DNA of 5,169 bases from Myxococcales bacterium (GTDB lineage Bacteria; Myxococcota_C; UBA6777): the NCBI GenBank assembly GCA_027005175.1, contig JALTMC010000104.1, forward strand, positions 2,533 to 7,701. The letters are read 5' to 3'. Numbering within the stretch: the stretch's first letter is position 1; every line of letters starts with the position of its first letter. Shown piece after piece: positions 1 to 5,169 of the stretch. Made by a program: the position numbers and the translations under genes. The notes under the pieces are model-generated. The model ran no database searches. It saw only the letters and a program-made list of their open reading frames with translations, and was not told where the DNA came from.

Positions 1-72
1 AACATTGGTGGTCGTTGGGACCCGATGCTTATGTACTCGACTCGTAGGCCCGTGTAGGCGGTAGAACAAGTC

Positions 73-144
73 GTTGAAGCGGTCCATCCACCCCGTAACA
101 TCACGGCCAAAAGGAACACCCCAGTGGGTGGCTGGCCGCTTAAC
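73..144 (+). repeat. Long interrupted hairpin, possible structured RNA
   Basis: Bases 73-93 pair with 126-144 in four consecutive helices separated by single-base interruptions. GTT 73-75 pairs with AAC 142-144; G76 bulges; AAGCGG 77-82 pairs with CCGCTT 136-141; T83 bulges; CCA 84-86 pairs with TGG 133-135; T87 opposes C132; CCACCC 88-93 pairs with GGGTGG 126-131. That gives 18 Watson-Crick pairs around a 32-base apical region, which can itself form small hairpins such as CC-AAAA-GG at 107-114. A terminator-like hairpin with a T7 run follows about 20 bases downstream on the plus strand, so this may be the 3' part of a non-coding RNA or a structured 3' untranslated region. It matches no RNA family I know; it does not resemble RNase P, tmRNA, 6S or SRP RNA. 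Confidence 0.45.
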
Positions 145-146
145 TC

Positions 147-177
147 GGTCGTTGGTTGACCCCTTTTTTTGGGGTCA
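147..177 (+). terminator. Terminator-like hairpin pair around a T7 run
   Basis: Two mutually exclusive hairpins share one arm. The first pairs GGTCG (147-151) with TGACC (157-161), including one G-T pair, and is followed by CC and seven T (164-170); this is a marginal intrinsic terminator for plus-strand transcription. The second is a perfect 7-bp stem, TGACCCC (157-163) with GGGGTCA (171-177), with the seven T as its loop. The second is more stable and would put the T run in a loop, so termination by the first is plausible but not assured. No gene ending here has been identified. Confidence 0.35.
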
Positions 178-291
178 CACCCCTTATGAGGAGAGTGTTG
201 GTGATTGTCAAAGAATGCTTATATCAAGAAGGAAGAAGAGAGACAGGAAAGAAAGAAGAGAGGCAAGTTACCCCAAACGATTAGCATTATA

Positions 292-333
292 GAATATTCC
301 ACATTGTAGAATATTCTACAATGCGGAACATTC
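292..333. repeat. 42-bp inverted repeat on a 17-bp period
   Basis: A perfect 22-bp palindrome (302-323, half-site CATTGTAGAAT) is extended by outer arms GAATATTCC (292-300) and GGAACATTC (325-333), which match at 8 of 9 positions about the same centre, with the A301/C324 pair mismatched. The same sequence can be read as three direct copies of GAATATTC or GAACATTC at 292, 309 and 326, exactly 17 bp apart. It lies 37 bp beyond the stop codon of the minus-strand repeat-protein gene. As RNA it would form a very stable hairpin and could protect or end that transcript, but no U run follows on the minus strand. As DNA it could be a protein-binding site or a dispersed palindromic repeat. Confidence 0.8.
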
Positions 334-369
334 ATGAATCATTTCATTTGGGTTGGGAGTAGGTGATTT

Positions 370-1314
370 CTATCGGAAGTTGCTTGCACAGTAGCGAACA
401 CGTCGATAGTGGCAGTCACGTCGGTTGACGTATCCCCAACGAACGCAACGACGCCCATAATTGTGCCAACGAATGCAGCGACGTCCATGGGTTCGCCAAC
501 TCACACAACGGCGATGGGTTCGCCAACTCACACAACGGCGATGGGTTCGCCAACTCACACAACGGCGGTGACCACGATGACGATGCCAACGAACACAATG
601 GCGACGGTGATGCCAGCGTCGGCAGCTACGATAGGTTTTGTATCGAGCGCAATGACGACGGCGGGAGACCCAGCGGACACAGCGGCGACGACTAGCAGCG
701 TATCGAACACAAGCGCGTCGTCTGTGGTTGTGACAATATCTCTGATTCCTGTAACCCCAACGTGCACAACCACTCCATCGTACACAATAGCGCGTCTTGC
801 GATTGTGACAAACACGACGAGTTCTCACACCCCAACGAATACAGCGACGTCCATGGGTTCGCCAACGAATACAGCGACGTCCATGGGTTCGCCAACGAAT
901 ACAGCGACGTCCATGGGTTTGCCAGCGAACACAACGACGATGGTTGTACCAACGAACACAATGGCGATGGTGACGCCAACGTCGGCAGCGACGATGTCCT
1001 CTGTGGGTATGCCAACTCACACAGCGACGATGGTTACGCCAACGCCGGCACTGCCGACGATTCTGCCAACGGACACAATGGCGACGACCTGCAGTATAAC
1101 GGATACAGTGGCGACGGCCTGCAGTGTAACGAATACAGTGACGACGGCCTGCAGCCCAGCGAGCACAATAACGTATAGTGCCTTTGTTATGACATACTCG
1201 TGCTACCCTATAAGCGTAAAGAACACATCTCCGTGCATTTCTTGCACTTGCGTTGGGTAAAGTAAACGCAAGCATGAGTAGAGCAGCTGAAAAACCAATC
1301 AATAGCTTTTTCAT
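370..1314 (-). CDS. Exported Cys/Arg/His/Trp-rich tandem-repeat protein, function unknown
   Basis: This is a 314-residue product that I do not recognise. The start has a typical signal peptide: Lys2-Lys3, a hydrophobic core from about residue 4 to 19, and an Ala-Ser-Ala site predicting cleavage after Ala24. GGAGAG lies 6 bases upstream of the ATG, which supports this start. The mature part of about 290 residues is built from 9-10 residue units of the form [R/H]-R-x-C-[V/I/A]-[R/S]-[W/Y] plus a short turn such as THG or TAG. There are 30 cysteines, often exactly 9 or 10 apart (50, 60, 70, 80, 89, 98; 138, 148, 158; 252, 261, 270, 280, 290). Modules with CHN/CHY next to RYC (about 41-50, 169-177, 194-202, 301-309) break up the arrays. 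Acidic residues are almost absent (only Asp300), so the protein is extremely basic. There is no CxxCH haem motif, transmembrane segment or catalytic motif. A disulfide-bonded beta structure binding a polyanion (nucleic acid, LPS, polysaccharide) or metal is an inference. The frame on the opposite strand is also open but lacks export or start signals. Confidence 0.8.
   Translation of the reverse strand: MKKLLIGFSAALLMLAFTLPNASARNARRCVLYAYRVARVCHNKGTIRYCARWAAGRRHCIRYTAGRRHCIRYTAGRRHCVRWQNRRQCRRWRNHRRCVSWHTHRGHRRCRRWRHHRHCVRWYNHRRCVRWQTHGRRCIRWRTHGRRCIRWRTHGRRCIRWGVRTRRVCHNRKTRYCVRWSGCARWGYRNQRYCHNHRRRACVRYAASRRRCVRWVSRRRHCARYKTYRSCRRWHHRRHCVRWHRHRGHRRCVSWRTHRRCVSWRTHRRCVSWRTHGRRCIRWHNYGRRCVRWGYVNRRDCHYRRVRYCASNFR
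489..569 (-). repeat. Three 27-bp tandem repeats in the repeat-protein gene
   Basis: Three consecutive 27-bp copies at 489-515, 516-542 and 543-569 are identical except for the second-to-last base of the third (GAT to GGT on the plus strand). On the minus strand they encode three nine-residue units, HRRCVSWRT, at about residues 249-275. Near-identity at the DNA level points to recent duplication or ongoing homogenisation. The unit is a multiple of three, so copy gain or loss keeps the frame. Confidence 0.9.
832..921 (-). repeat. Three 30-bp tandem repeats in the repeat-protein gene
   Basis: Three copies at 832-861, 862-891 and 892-921 match perfectly apart from one base near the end of the third (TTCG to TTTG on the plus strand). 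They encode three ten-residue units of the type RTHGRRCIRW at residues 132-161. The array differs in unit length from the 27-bp array at 489-569, so the two were amplified separately. Confidence 0.9.
1089..1154 (-). repeat. Diverging 30-bp tandem repeat in the repeat-protein gene
   Basis: CTGCAG recurs at 1089, 1119 and 1149 with a 30-bp period. The first two units differ at only a few bases, and the third degrades after its first six. On the minus strand this covers the N-terminal block of ten-residue units TAGRRHCIRY at about residues 54-80. It is more diverged than the other two arrays, suggesting an older amplification. Confidence 0.8.
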
Positions 1315-1529
1315 GAGGATCTCTCCAAATAAGTGGGTGGTAAAAATATCACATTGTCTCCCCTTTTGACGAAGGAGTCATCCGATTATTCAAAAAAAAA
1401 TCTTGGATTTTAAAAAATACTATGCAAACAGTGAAATAATATAGTGATTAAGTCAATCGCAATCTCTCACGAGCAAGAAGATTCGAAACCCACCCATTTT
1501 AGAAGAAACCCACCCATTTTAGAAGAAGC
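1315..1529. other. AT-rich spacer upstream of the repeat-protein gene
   Basis: This 215-base spacer lies between two minus-strand genes. It holds the ribosome binding site of the repeat-protein gene (CTCTCC at 1321-1326, read as GGAGAG on the minus strand), a strongly AT-rich core at about 1385-1445, and most of a 20-bp tandem repeat at its right end. The promoter of the repeat-protein gene should lie here if the gene is transcribed on its own, but I cannot point to a convincing -35/-10 pair. No gene is evident in it. Confidence 0.6.
1392..1411 (-). terminator. Weak AT hairpin with a T run
   Basis: On the minus strand AAAATC, a CAA loop and GATTTT form a six-bp stem followed directly by at least five more T. 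This has the layout of an intrinsic terminator placed after the hydrolase gene, but the stem has a single G-C pair and would be unstable. It may be only part of the AT-rich promoter region of the downstream repeat-protein gene. Confidence 0.25.
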
Positions 1530-1544
1530 TCACCCATTCTGCTT
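1485..1544. repeat. 20-bp tandem repeat overlapping the hydrolase stop codon
   Basis: Two perfect 20-bp copies (1485-1504 and 1505-1524, GAAACCCACCCATTTTAGAA on the plus strand) are followed by a diverged third copy at 1525-1544. The third copy contains the last codons and the TGA stop (1530-1532) of the minus-strand hydrolase gene. On the minus strand the copies read AATGGGTGAGC in the coding one and AATGGGTGGGT in the others, so the stop codon sits where the downstream copies have GGG. Confidence 0.85.
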
Positions 1545-2306
1545 TGGATTGGTGCTGCTCTTTGTGGCCCAAGCGATGATTGCATCAGCGAGTTCAGTTG
1601 CATGCGAACTCTGTAAGTTGTGTGTTTTGGATTGAATACAGAGAGTCTCTGGAGAATGGGCACACTCAATCATGGCCTTACTCACAGAGGATTTCACAGC
1701 AGGATCGTGGGAAGACCACGCGATAAAGATGGGTTTTTTAAGGCTGTTGAGTTGGGTCCGAAAGACGCTAGGCTGAAAACGACGAGCTAATCTTGCAGCG
1801 AAGATCAGCTCCTCATCACTTAAGAATTTTGAGAATCCAATAAGATGCATGATGGGCTTGCCAACAGCGAGAATCACGCGGCGAAGGAGCGGATGAAGAT
1901 CGATCAGAAAGACCAGGAAGCGGTAGAACCAGGGAGACAAGCCGCGATGAACGGTCTGGCCTGGTGAGTTGACCAGGGCAAGTGCAGTGATCCGATGGGA
2001 TCGAGTCGCCGCATCCAAAGCGATCGCACCACCGAGAGAGTGACCAAGGACCAGAACATCCTCAAGCTCCAGAACTTCACAGAACTCAGCGACAGACATT
2101 CCCATGGTATCAAAGTCAGGATCACGGGGTTTTCCGGCTTGACTTCCGCCAAAACCAGGGAGGTCCAAACGAAAGAAGTGGATGCGATGTGTAAAAGCTG
2201 AATCGAGCCAACGAAAGTCATGAGATGAAGCAGGCACTCCGTTGTACGGCAACAACAGAACGCCCTGCTCCCGTCTCTGTATAAGCAAGTGGTACAGAGA
2301 AGACAT
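1530..2306 (-). CDS. Alpha/beta-fold hydrolase
   Basis: This is a 258-residue cytoplasmic enzyme of the alpha/beta-hydrolase fold, with no signal peptide. Visible landmarks are a strand plus oxyanion-type loop LLLPYNGVPASSHDFRWL (17-34), the DLPGFGGS loop (48-55), the nucleophile elbow LGHSLGG with Ser90, a likely acid Asp201 in SSHDPAV, and a likely catalytic His229 in KTHNLQ. Residues about 119-180 form the variable cap. The usual His-Gly of the oxyanion loop is Asn22-Gly23 here. The N-terminus is short: only about 16 residues precede the first core strand. ATG 2306 is the only standard start between the upstream in-frame TGA and the core; its ribosome binding site is weak. The substrate cannot be told; esterase, lactonase, haloperoxidase-like and C-C hydrolase members all share these motifs. 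The gene follows typA on the same strand after 157 bases, so co-transcription is possible. Its stop codon lies inside a tandem repeat. Confidence 0.88.
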   Translation of the reverse strand: MSSLYHLLIQRREQGVLLLPYNGVPASSHDFRWLDSAFTHRIHFFRLDLPGFGGSQAGKPRDPDFDTMGMSVAEFCEVLELEDVLVLGHSLGGAIALDAATRSHRITALALVNSPGQTVHRGLSPWFYRFLVFLIDLHPLLRRVILAVGKPIMHLIGFSKFLSDEELIFAARLARRFQPSVFRTQLNSLKKPIFIAWSSHDPAVKSSVSKAMIECAHSPETLCIQSKTHNLQSSHATELADAIIAWATKSSTNPKQNG

Positions 2307-2463
2307 CAGCTTTCTGTAGATCTGGATCGAGAGGCGTATCAGGTCTCATGGCTCATCACACCTTATACTTCCCACCTTAGTATCACCAAGTATCTTTCAC
2401 TTTTTGGCGGTGACTTTCTTGCTATGCCTGTAACCGAAGTGCAAAGAACGAAGTCATACTATC
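2307..2463. other. Spacer between typA and the hydrolase gene
   Basis: This 157-base gap lies between two genes of the same strand and has no gene of its own. The 11-base string CTTATACTTCC occurs at 2362-2372 and again at 2463-2473, where it overlaps the typA stop codon. A weak ATACT/AGTAT hairpin with a nine-base loop can form near 2370-2385. There is no clear terminator, so read-through from typA into the hydrolase gene is possible. Confidence 0.45.
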
Positions 2464-4275
2464 TTATACTTCCGCTTTGGCTTTGGGACGTTGATTGTAG
2501 ACAAGAACAACTTTGCGCAGGCGGATCAGTGCGGGTGTGATTTCAACCATTTCATCGTCACGAATCCATTCAAGAGCCTGCTCAAGAGACATTTTTCGGG
2601 GGGGCGAGAGGATAATCGCGTCATCTTTTCCAGAAGCTCGCATATTGGTCAACTTTTTGGGTCGAACAACATTCACATCAAGGTCTTTACCGCGATTGTG
2701 TTCTCCAACGATCATACCTTCATACACATCCATACCGGGTTCAATAAACAAGATCCCACGTGGCTGCATTTTGTTGAGAGAGTAGGCGGTAGCCGTTCCC
2801 ATGCGGTCGGCAACAATAGCACCGGAGGGCCGCCGGGGGATGGGGCCACTCCACGGCATCCAGCTTTCAAACACATGGTGCATGATAGCGGTTCCACGGG
2901 TTGAGGTCATCATATGACCTCGCAGTCCAAACAGACCGCGTGTAGGAATCAGATACTCGATACGAACACGAGACCCTTCCTGTCTCTGGTCAACCATCTG
3001 GGCTTTGCGAGTTCCCACCAACTGAGTCACAGCACCCATATGCTCTGTGGGAACATCAATCACCAAACGCTCAACAGGCTCTTCTTTGCCATCAGCCCCT
3101 TCACGAGTCACAACCTCTGGGTTGCGAACACAGAGTTCAAAGCCTTCCCGTCGAAGCGACTCTAACAACACCGAAAGTTGAAGTTCACCACGACCCAGCA
3201 CTCGGATTTTTTCAGGGGTGTCACCGTCCTGGATACGAATACTCACATTGGCATAGGCTTCGCGTTCCAGCCGCTCCCGGATCTGACGACTTGTCAGGAG
3301 GTTGCCACTTTGCCCCACCAAAGGACCGTCATTCACTTGAAAGACCATGGCAACCGTAGGCTCATCCACCTCAATGGGTTCGAGATGGACTTCGTGATCA
3401 GGATGGCAAATCGCATCACCGATCATAACATCATCGAAGCCAGAAATCGCAACGATGTCACCACACTCAGCAATGTCTTTGGGAATACGTTGAACCCCCC
3501 GAAAGGAGAACACACCAGTGACTCGGGCGGTGGTGTTGCGCCCTTTCCCAACCACACGAGCCATCTGGCTAGTGGTGATGGAGCCGGAAAGAACACGACC
3601 AATCACAAGCCGTCCGACATAGTCATCATACCCGAGCTGGTTGACCTGAAGACAGAACGGCTCACTGGTCTTATCTTCGGGTGCTGGTACAGTTTTGATG
3701 ATCGCATCCACCAACCCACGAAGGTTGACACCGGGCTTGCTGAGATCATCCGTTGCGGTACCTTCGCGGGCATTTGTGTAGAAAACCGGAAACTCCAGTT
3801 GCTCTTCATCAACGTCCAATTCAATCAACAGATCATATACTTCTTGTAGGACCTCATCGGCTCGCGCATCAGTTCGGTCGATTTTGTTGATCGCCAGCAA
3901 CATCGGTAGGCCCAAAGCAAGAGCTTTCCGCATCACAAATCGGGTTTGGGGCAGTGGACCTTCTGCTGCGTCCACAAGCAACAAAACACCATCAACCATT
4001 CGCAAGGTTCGCTCGACCTCACCACCAAAGTCGGCGTGACCGGGGGTATCTACGATTTGTAAGGTCGTGCCATCAAACTCAACGGAGGTAGCCTTGGCCA
4101 AAATCGTAATGCCACGTTCGCGTTCCTGATCGTTCGAGTCCATGATCCGGTCTTCCACATGCTGGTTCTCCCGAAACAAGCCGCCTTGCTGGAACATAGC
4201 GTCAACCAGAGTCGTTTTTCCGTGGTCAACGTGAGCGATAATCGCCAAGTTTCGAAGATTTTCCCGTAAAGCCAT
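2464..4275 (-). CDS. typA: Ribosome-associated translational GTPase TypA/BipA
   Basis: TypA/BipA is an EF-G-like GTPase that binds the ribosome and is needed under stress, in the cold and for 50S assembly in the species studied. From ATG 4275 the product has 603 residues, close to the family's roughly 607. The GTPase motifs are all present: AHVDHGKT (14-21), RGITI (54-58), DTPGH (76-80), NKID (130-133) and a G5-like YTNA (166-169). A beta-barrel domain II begins near 207, EF-G-like domains III and V follow, and the family-specific C-terminal domain includes RGLFGLRG (446-453). The open frame continues 21 codons upstream to 4338, but that hydrophobic extension is not family-like. ATG 4275 has AGGA at 4284-4287, eight bases away, and begins MALRENLRNLAIIAHVDHGK as in homologues. 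The gene is complete and undamaged, and is divergent from the kelch-type gene on the right. Confidence 0.97.
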   Translation of the reverse strand: MALRENLRNLAIIAHVDHGKTTLVDAMFQQGGLFRENQHVEDRIMDSNDQERERGITILAKATSVEFDGTTLQIVDTPGHADFGGEVERTLRMVDGVLLLVDAAEGPLPQTRFVMRKALALGLPMLLAINKIDRTDARADEVLQEVYDLLIELDVDEEQLEFPVFYTNAREGTATDDLSKPGVNLRGLVDAIIKTVPAPEDKTSEPFCLQVNQLGYDDYVGRLVIGRVLSGSITTSQMARVVGKGRNTTARVTGVFSFRGVQRIPKDIAECGDIVAISGFDDVMIGDAICHPDHEVHLEPIEVDEPTVAMVFQVNDGPLVGQSGNLLTSRQIRERLEREAYANVSIRIQDGDTPEKIRVLGRGELQLSVLLESLRREGFELCVRNPEVVTREGADGKEEPVERLVIDVPTEHMGAVTQLVGTRKAQMVDQRQEGSRVRIEYLIPTRGLFGLRGHMMTSTRGTAIMHHVFESWMPWSGPIPRRPSGAIVADRMGTATAYSLNKMQPRGILFIEPGMDVYEGMIVGEHNRGKDLDVNVVRPKKLTNMRASGKDDAIILSPPRKMSLEQALEWIRDDEMVEITPALIRLRKVVLVYNQRPKAKAEV

Positions 4276-4565
4276 AATCACAGTCCTATATACTATCAAA
4301 AACAATATCAAACAGGATGCCGAGCGACGATAATGCAAAGCCCCCCCAAAAATCAGGGGTAGCTAACATCCTCTTGCATCAACTGTCAAGGGAACCCAAG
4401 TTTGTGGTATAGTTGGGGTGTCACGGTGCTGACAAAAGCTTCAACCCCTTCGAAAAGGAGAAAAGAGCGTCAACAACTTCTTCCTTCTCCAAGTCTTTCT
4501 CTGTAGTTTTGAATGAGTCTGGCTGGGCAGCGCTCCACTCCTTCAACGATAAGGATGCTTTTCTG
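4276..4565. other. Divergent intergenic region between typA and the kelch-type gene
   Basis: This stretch should carry promoters for both directions. On the minus strand a perfect TTGACA (4384-4389) is a candidate -35 element for typA, but no good -10 lies at the right distance; the TATATA just upstream of the typA ribosome binding site (about 4288-4294) lacks a matching -35. On the plus strand TATAGT at 4408-4413 could be a -10, again without a clear partner. CCCC and GGGG blocks around 4341-4359 can pair over a short loop. The reading frame of the right-hand gene is open back to a stop at 4410-4412, but with no ATG before 4566, so part of this region could be coding if a TTG (4413 or 4509) were used. 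Confidence 0.4.
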
Positions 4566-5169
4566 ATGAAAGTATATCCATCCCTATTTCCAACCCAACA
4601 TCGAGCCCAAATGGTCCATGACGATCCCTCTACCGCGAGCCACCAACCCTGTGAATCATCCAGACGATCTTCTGTGATTCTTCATGAACACTCTTCTGCT
4701 GTATGCCACAAAGCCGATGAATCATCCGGCCTAAGGCGAGGCATTCTTTGCCTTATGTTGTTCGCAAGTTGGTGGCTACTCCTCTCGGTGAGTTCAGGCT
4801 GCAATGCCCAACGTGCAACCAAACGCATCGAGATATGGGAAGGCCCCTCCCTCAATAAAGGTAGAATGTCTGCTGCGCTGGGTGGCGTCTTACTCAAAAG
4901 TGGGCAGGTCGTCATTGTTGGAGGCTCAAACAAAGAGTCTCCCTTTGACCCCATCAATGGCAAGGATGCCATTGAGGTGGCAGACAAAAGCTGTATTTTA
5001 TCACCAGAGTGTCGAGCAAAGAGCACACAGTGCAAGTGTTGGAGATTGAGCGGTATCGACATGCCTTACAAAATAGGAGGAGTCCTATACCAACTTCCAG
5101 ATGGACGTCTCCTCGGCTTCTCTTCTGTGTTTGTCTTCAACAAAGCCTCCAACGATCTGGATCCAAAGC
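4566..5169 (+). CDS. Kelch/beta-propeller lipoprotein, N-terminal part, cut by window edge
   Basis: This frame is open to the right edge, giving at least 201 codons. A Leu-Arg-Arg stretch, a hydrophobic segment LCLMLFASWWLLLS and SVSSGCN at 4785-4805 resemble a lipoprotein signal peptide, with the lipidated cysteine encoded at 4800-4802. The -3 residue is Ser rather than the usual Leu or Val. After it come kelch-like elements: IWEGPSLNKGRMSAAL then SGQVVIVGGSN, and a weaker second unit CWRLSGIDMPYK then PDGRLLGFSSVFVFN. Kelch repeats form beta-propeller blades, so a surface or periplasmic binding role is likely, partner unknown. Four cysteines cluster between the blades (CILSPEC, then QCKC). 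The start is uncertain: ATG 4566 has AAGGA ten bases upstream but puts 78 residues before the Cys, which is long; GTG 4674 gives 42 and ATG 4755 only 15 without positive charge. Confidence 0.65.
   Translation, partial: MKVYPSLFPTQHRAQMVHDDPSTASHQPCESSRRSSVILHEHSSAVCHKADESSGLRRGILCLMLFASWWLLLSVSSGCNAQRATKRIEIWEGPSLNKGRMSAALGGVLLKSGQVVIVGGSNKESPFDPINGKDAIEVADKSCILSPECRAKSTQCKCWRLSGIDMPYKIGGVLYQLPDGRLLGFSSVFVFNKASNDLDPK

Larger units (their letters stand above)
1..369. other. Left-end region without a convincing gene
   Basis: No reading frame here looks like a trustworthy gene. On the plus strand, frame 1 reads NIGGRWDPMLMYSTRRPV and stops at 55-57, which could be the last 18 codons of a gene entering from the left, but it is too short to judge. 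A plus-strand frame of 72 codons starts only at a TTG (74) and ends in a Lys/Arg-rich low-complexity tail. A minus-strand frame running off the left edge reads through THWGVPFGRDVTGW and MDRFNDLFYRLHG, and has an ATG at 87 but no clear ribosome binding site. Both frames overlap the extended hairpin at 73-144, so I favour structured non-coding DNA or a 3' untranslated region. Bases 226-243 and 245-263 are almost pure purine on the plus strand. Confidence 0.5.

Noticed and set aside
1-170. A tRNA, rRNA fragment, tmRNA or RNase P RNA
   Set aside because: I looked for conserved elements such as a T-loop GTTCGA, a CCA end and RNase P core motifs and found none.
489-1154. A CRISPR array suggested by regular 27-30 bp repeats
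   Set aside because: The repeats are head-to-tail with no unique spacers and encode the protein repeats, and no cas gene is present.
762-1178. Further frames in the repeat region encoding NEYSDVHGFA-type repeats
   Set aside because: Repeat units that are multiples of three keep several frames open at once. These frames have no start signals or recognisable protein features.
409-1260. A 283-codon plus-strand frame, rich in Thr, Ala, Ser and Pro, opposite the Cys-rich repeat gene
   Set aside because: It starts at GTG with no signal peptide or clear ribosome binding site. Its openness follows from the in-frame repeats on the other strand, which has both a signal peptide and a good ribosome binding site. 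The mucin-like composition is a by-product of reading Arg/Cys/Trp repeat codons in reverse.
2491-3849. Several plus-strand frames of 80-220 codons inside typA
   Set aside because: They lie opposite a fully conserved GTPase gene and show no family features; they are shadows.
4276-4338. N-terminal hydrophobic extension of typA (begins MHYRRSASCLILFLIVY)
   Set aside because: TypA is cytoplasmic and starts just before the first GTP-binding motif. ATG 4275 has a well-spaced AGGA and gives the family length, so the extension is untranslated leader.

Overview
The window looks like Gram-negative bacterial chromosome of intermediate GC content. The evidence is a typA/bipA gene, a protein exported by a Sec-type signal peptide, and the start of a predicted lipoprotein with kelch-like motifs. 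Kelch-type lipoproteins with an SSGC lipobox are common in Myxococcota, Bradymonadia and related former Deltaproteobacteria. That placement is a guess from gene style only; nothing here fixes the taxon.

Layout, left to right. Bases 1-369 hold no convincing gene. They do hold strong nucleic-acid structure: an interrupted 18-pair hairpin (73-144), a terminator-like hairpin with a T7 run (147-177), a polypurine stretch (about 226-263), and a 42-bp inverted repeat built on a 17-bp period (292-333). Bases 370-1314 (minus) encode an exported 314-residue protein made almost wholly of 9-10 residue Arg/His-Cys-Arg-Trp repeats with 30 cysteines. It is the most unusual object in the window, and I recognise no family for it. 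A 215-bp AT-rich spacer follows, with a 20-bp tandem repeat that runs into the stop codon of the next gene. Bases 1530-2306 (minus) encode an alpha/beta hydrolase. Bases 2464-4275 (minus) encode the translational GTPase TypA/BipA. Bases 4276-4565 form the divergent intergenic region. From about 4566 (plus) to the right edge lies the N-terminal part of a lipoprotein-like gene with kelch/beta-propeller repeats, cut by the window.

The three minus-strand genes are transcribed in the order typA, hydrolase, repeat protein. The gaps are 157 and 215 bases, so a shared operon is possible but not shown. The repeat protein has its own good ribosome binding site, and a weak AT hairpin lies between it and the hydrolase, so it may be an independent unit. 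No functional pathway links the genes from sequence alone. typA is conserved housekeeping; the repeat protein and the kelch lipoprotein are exported accessory products.
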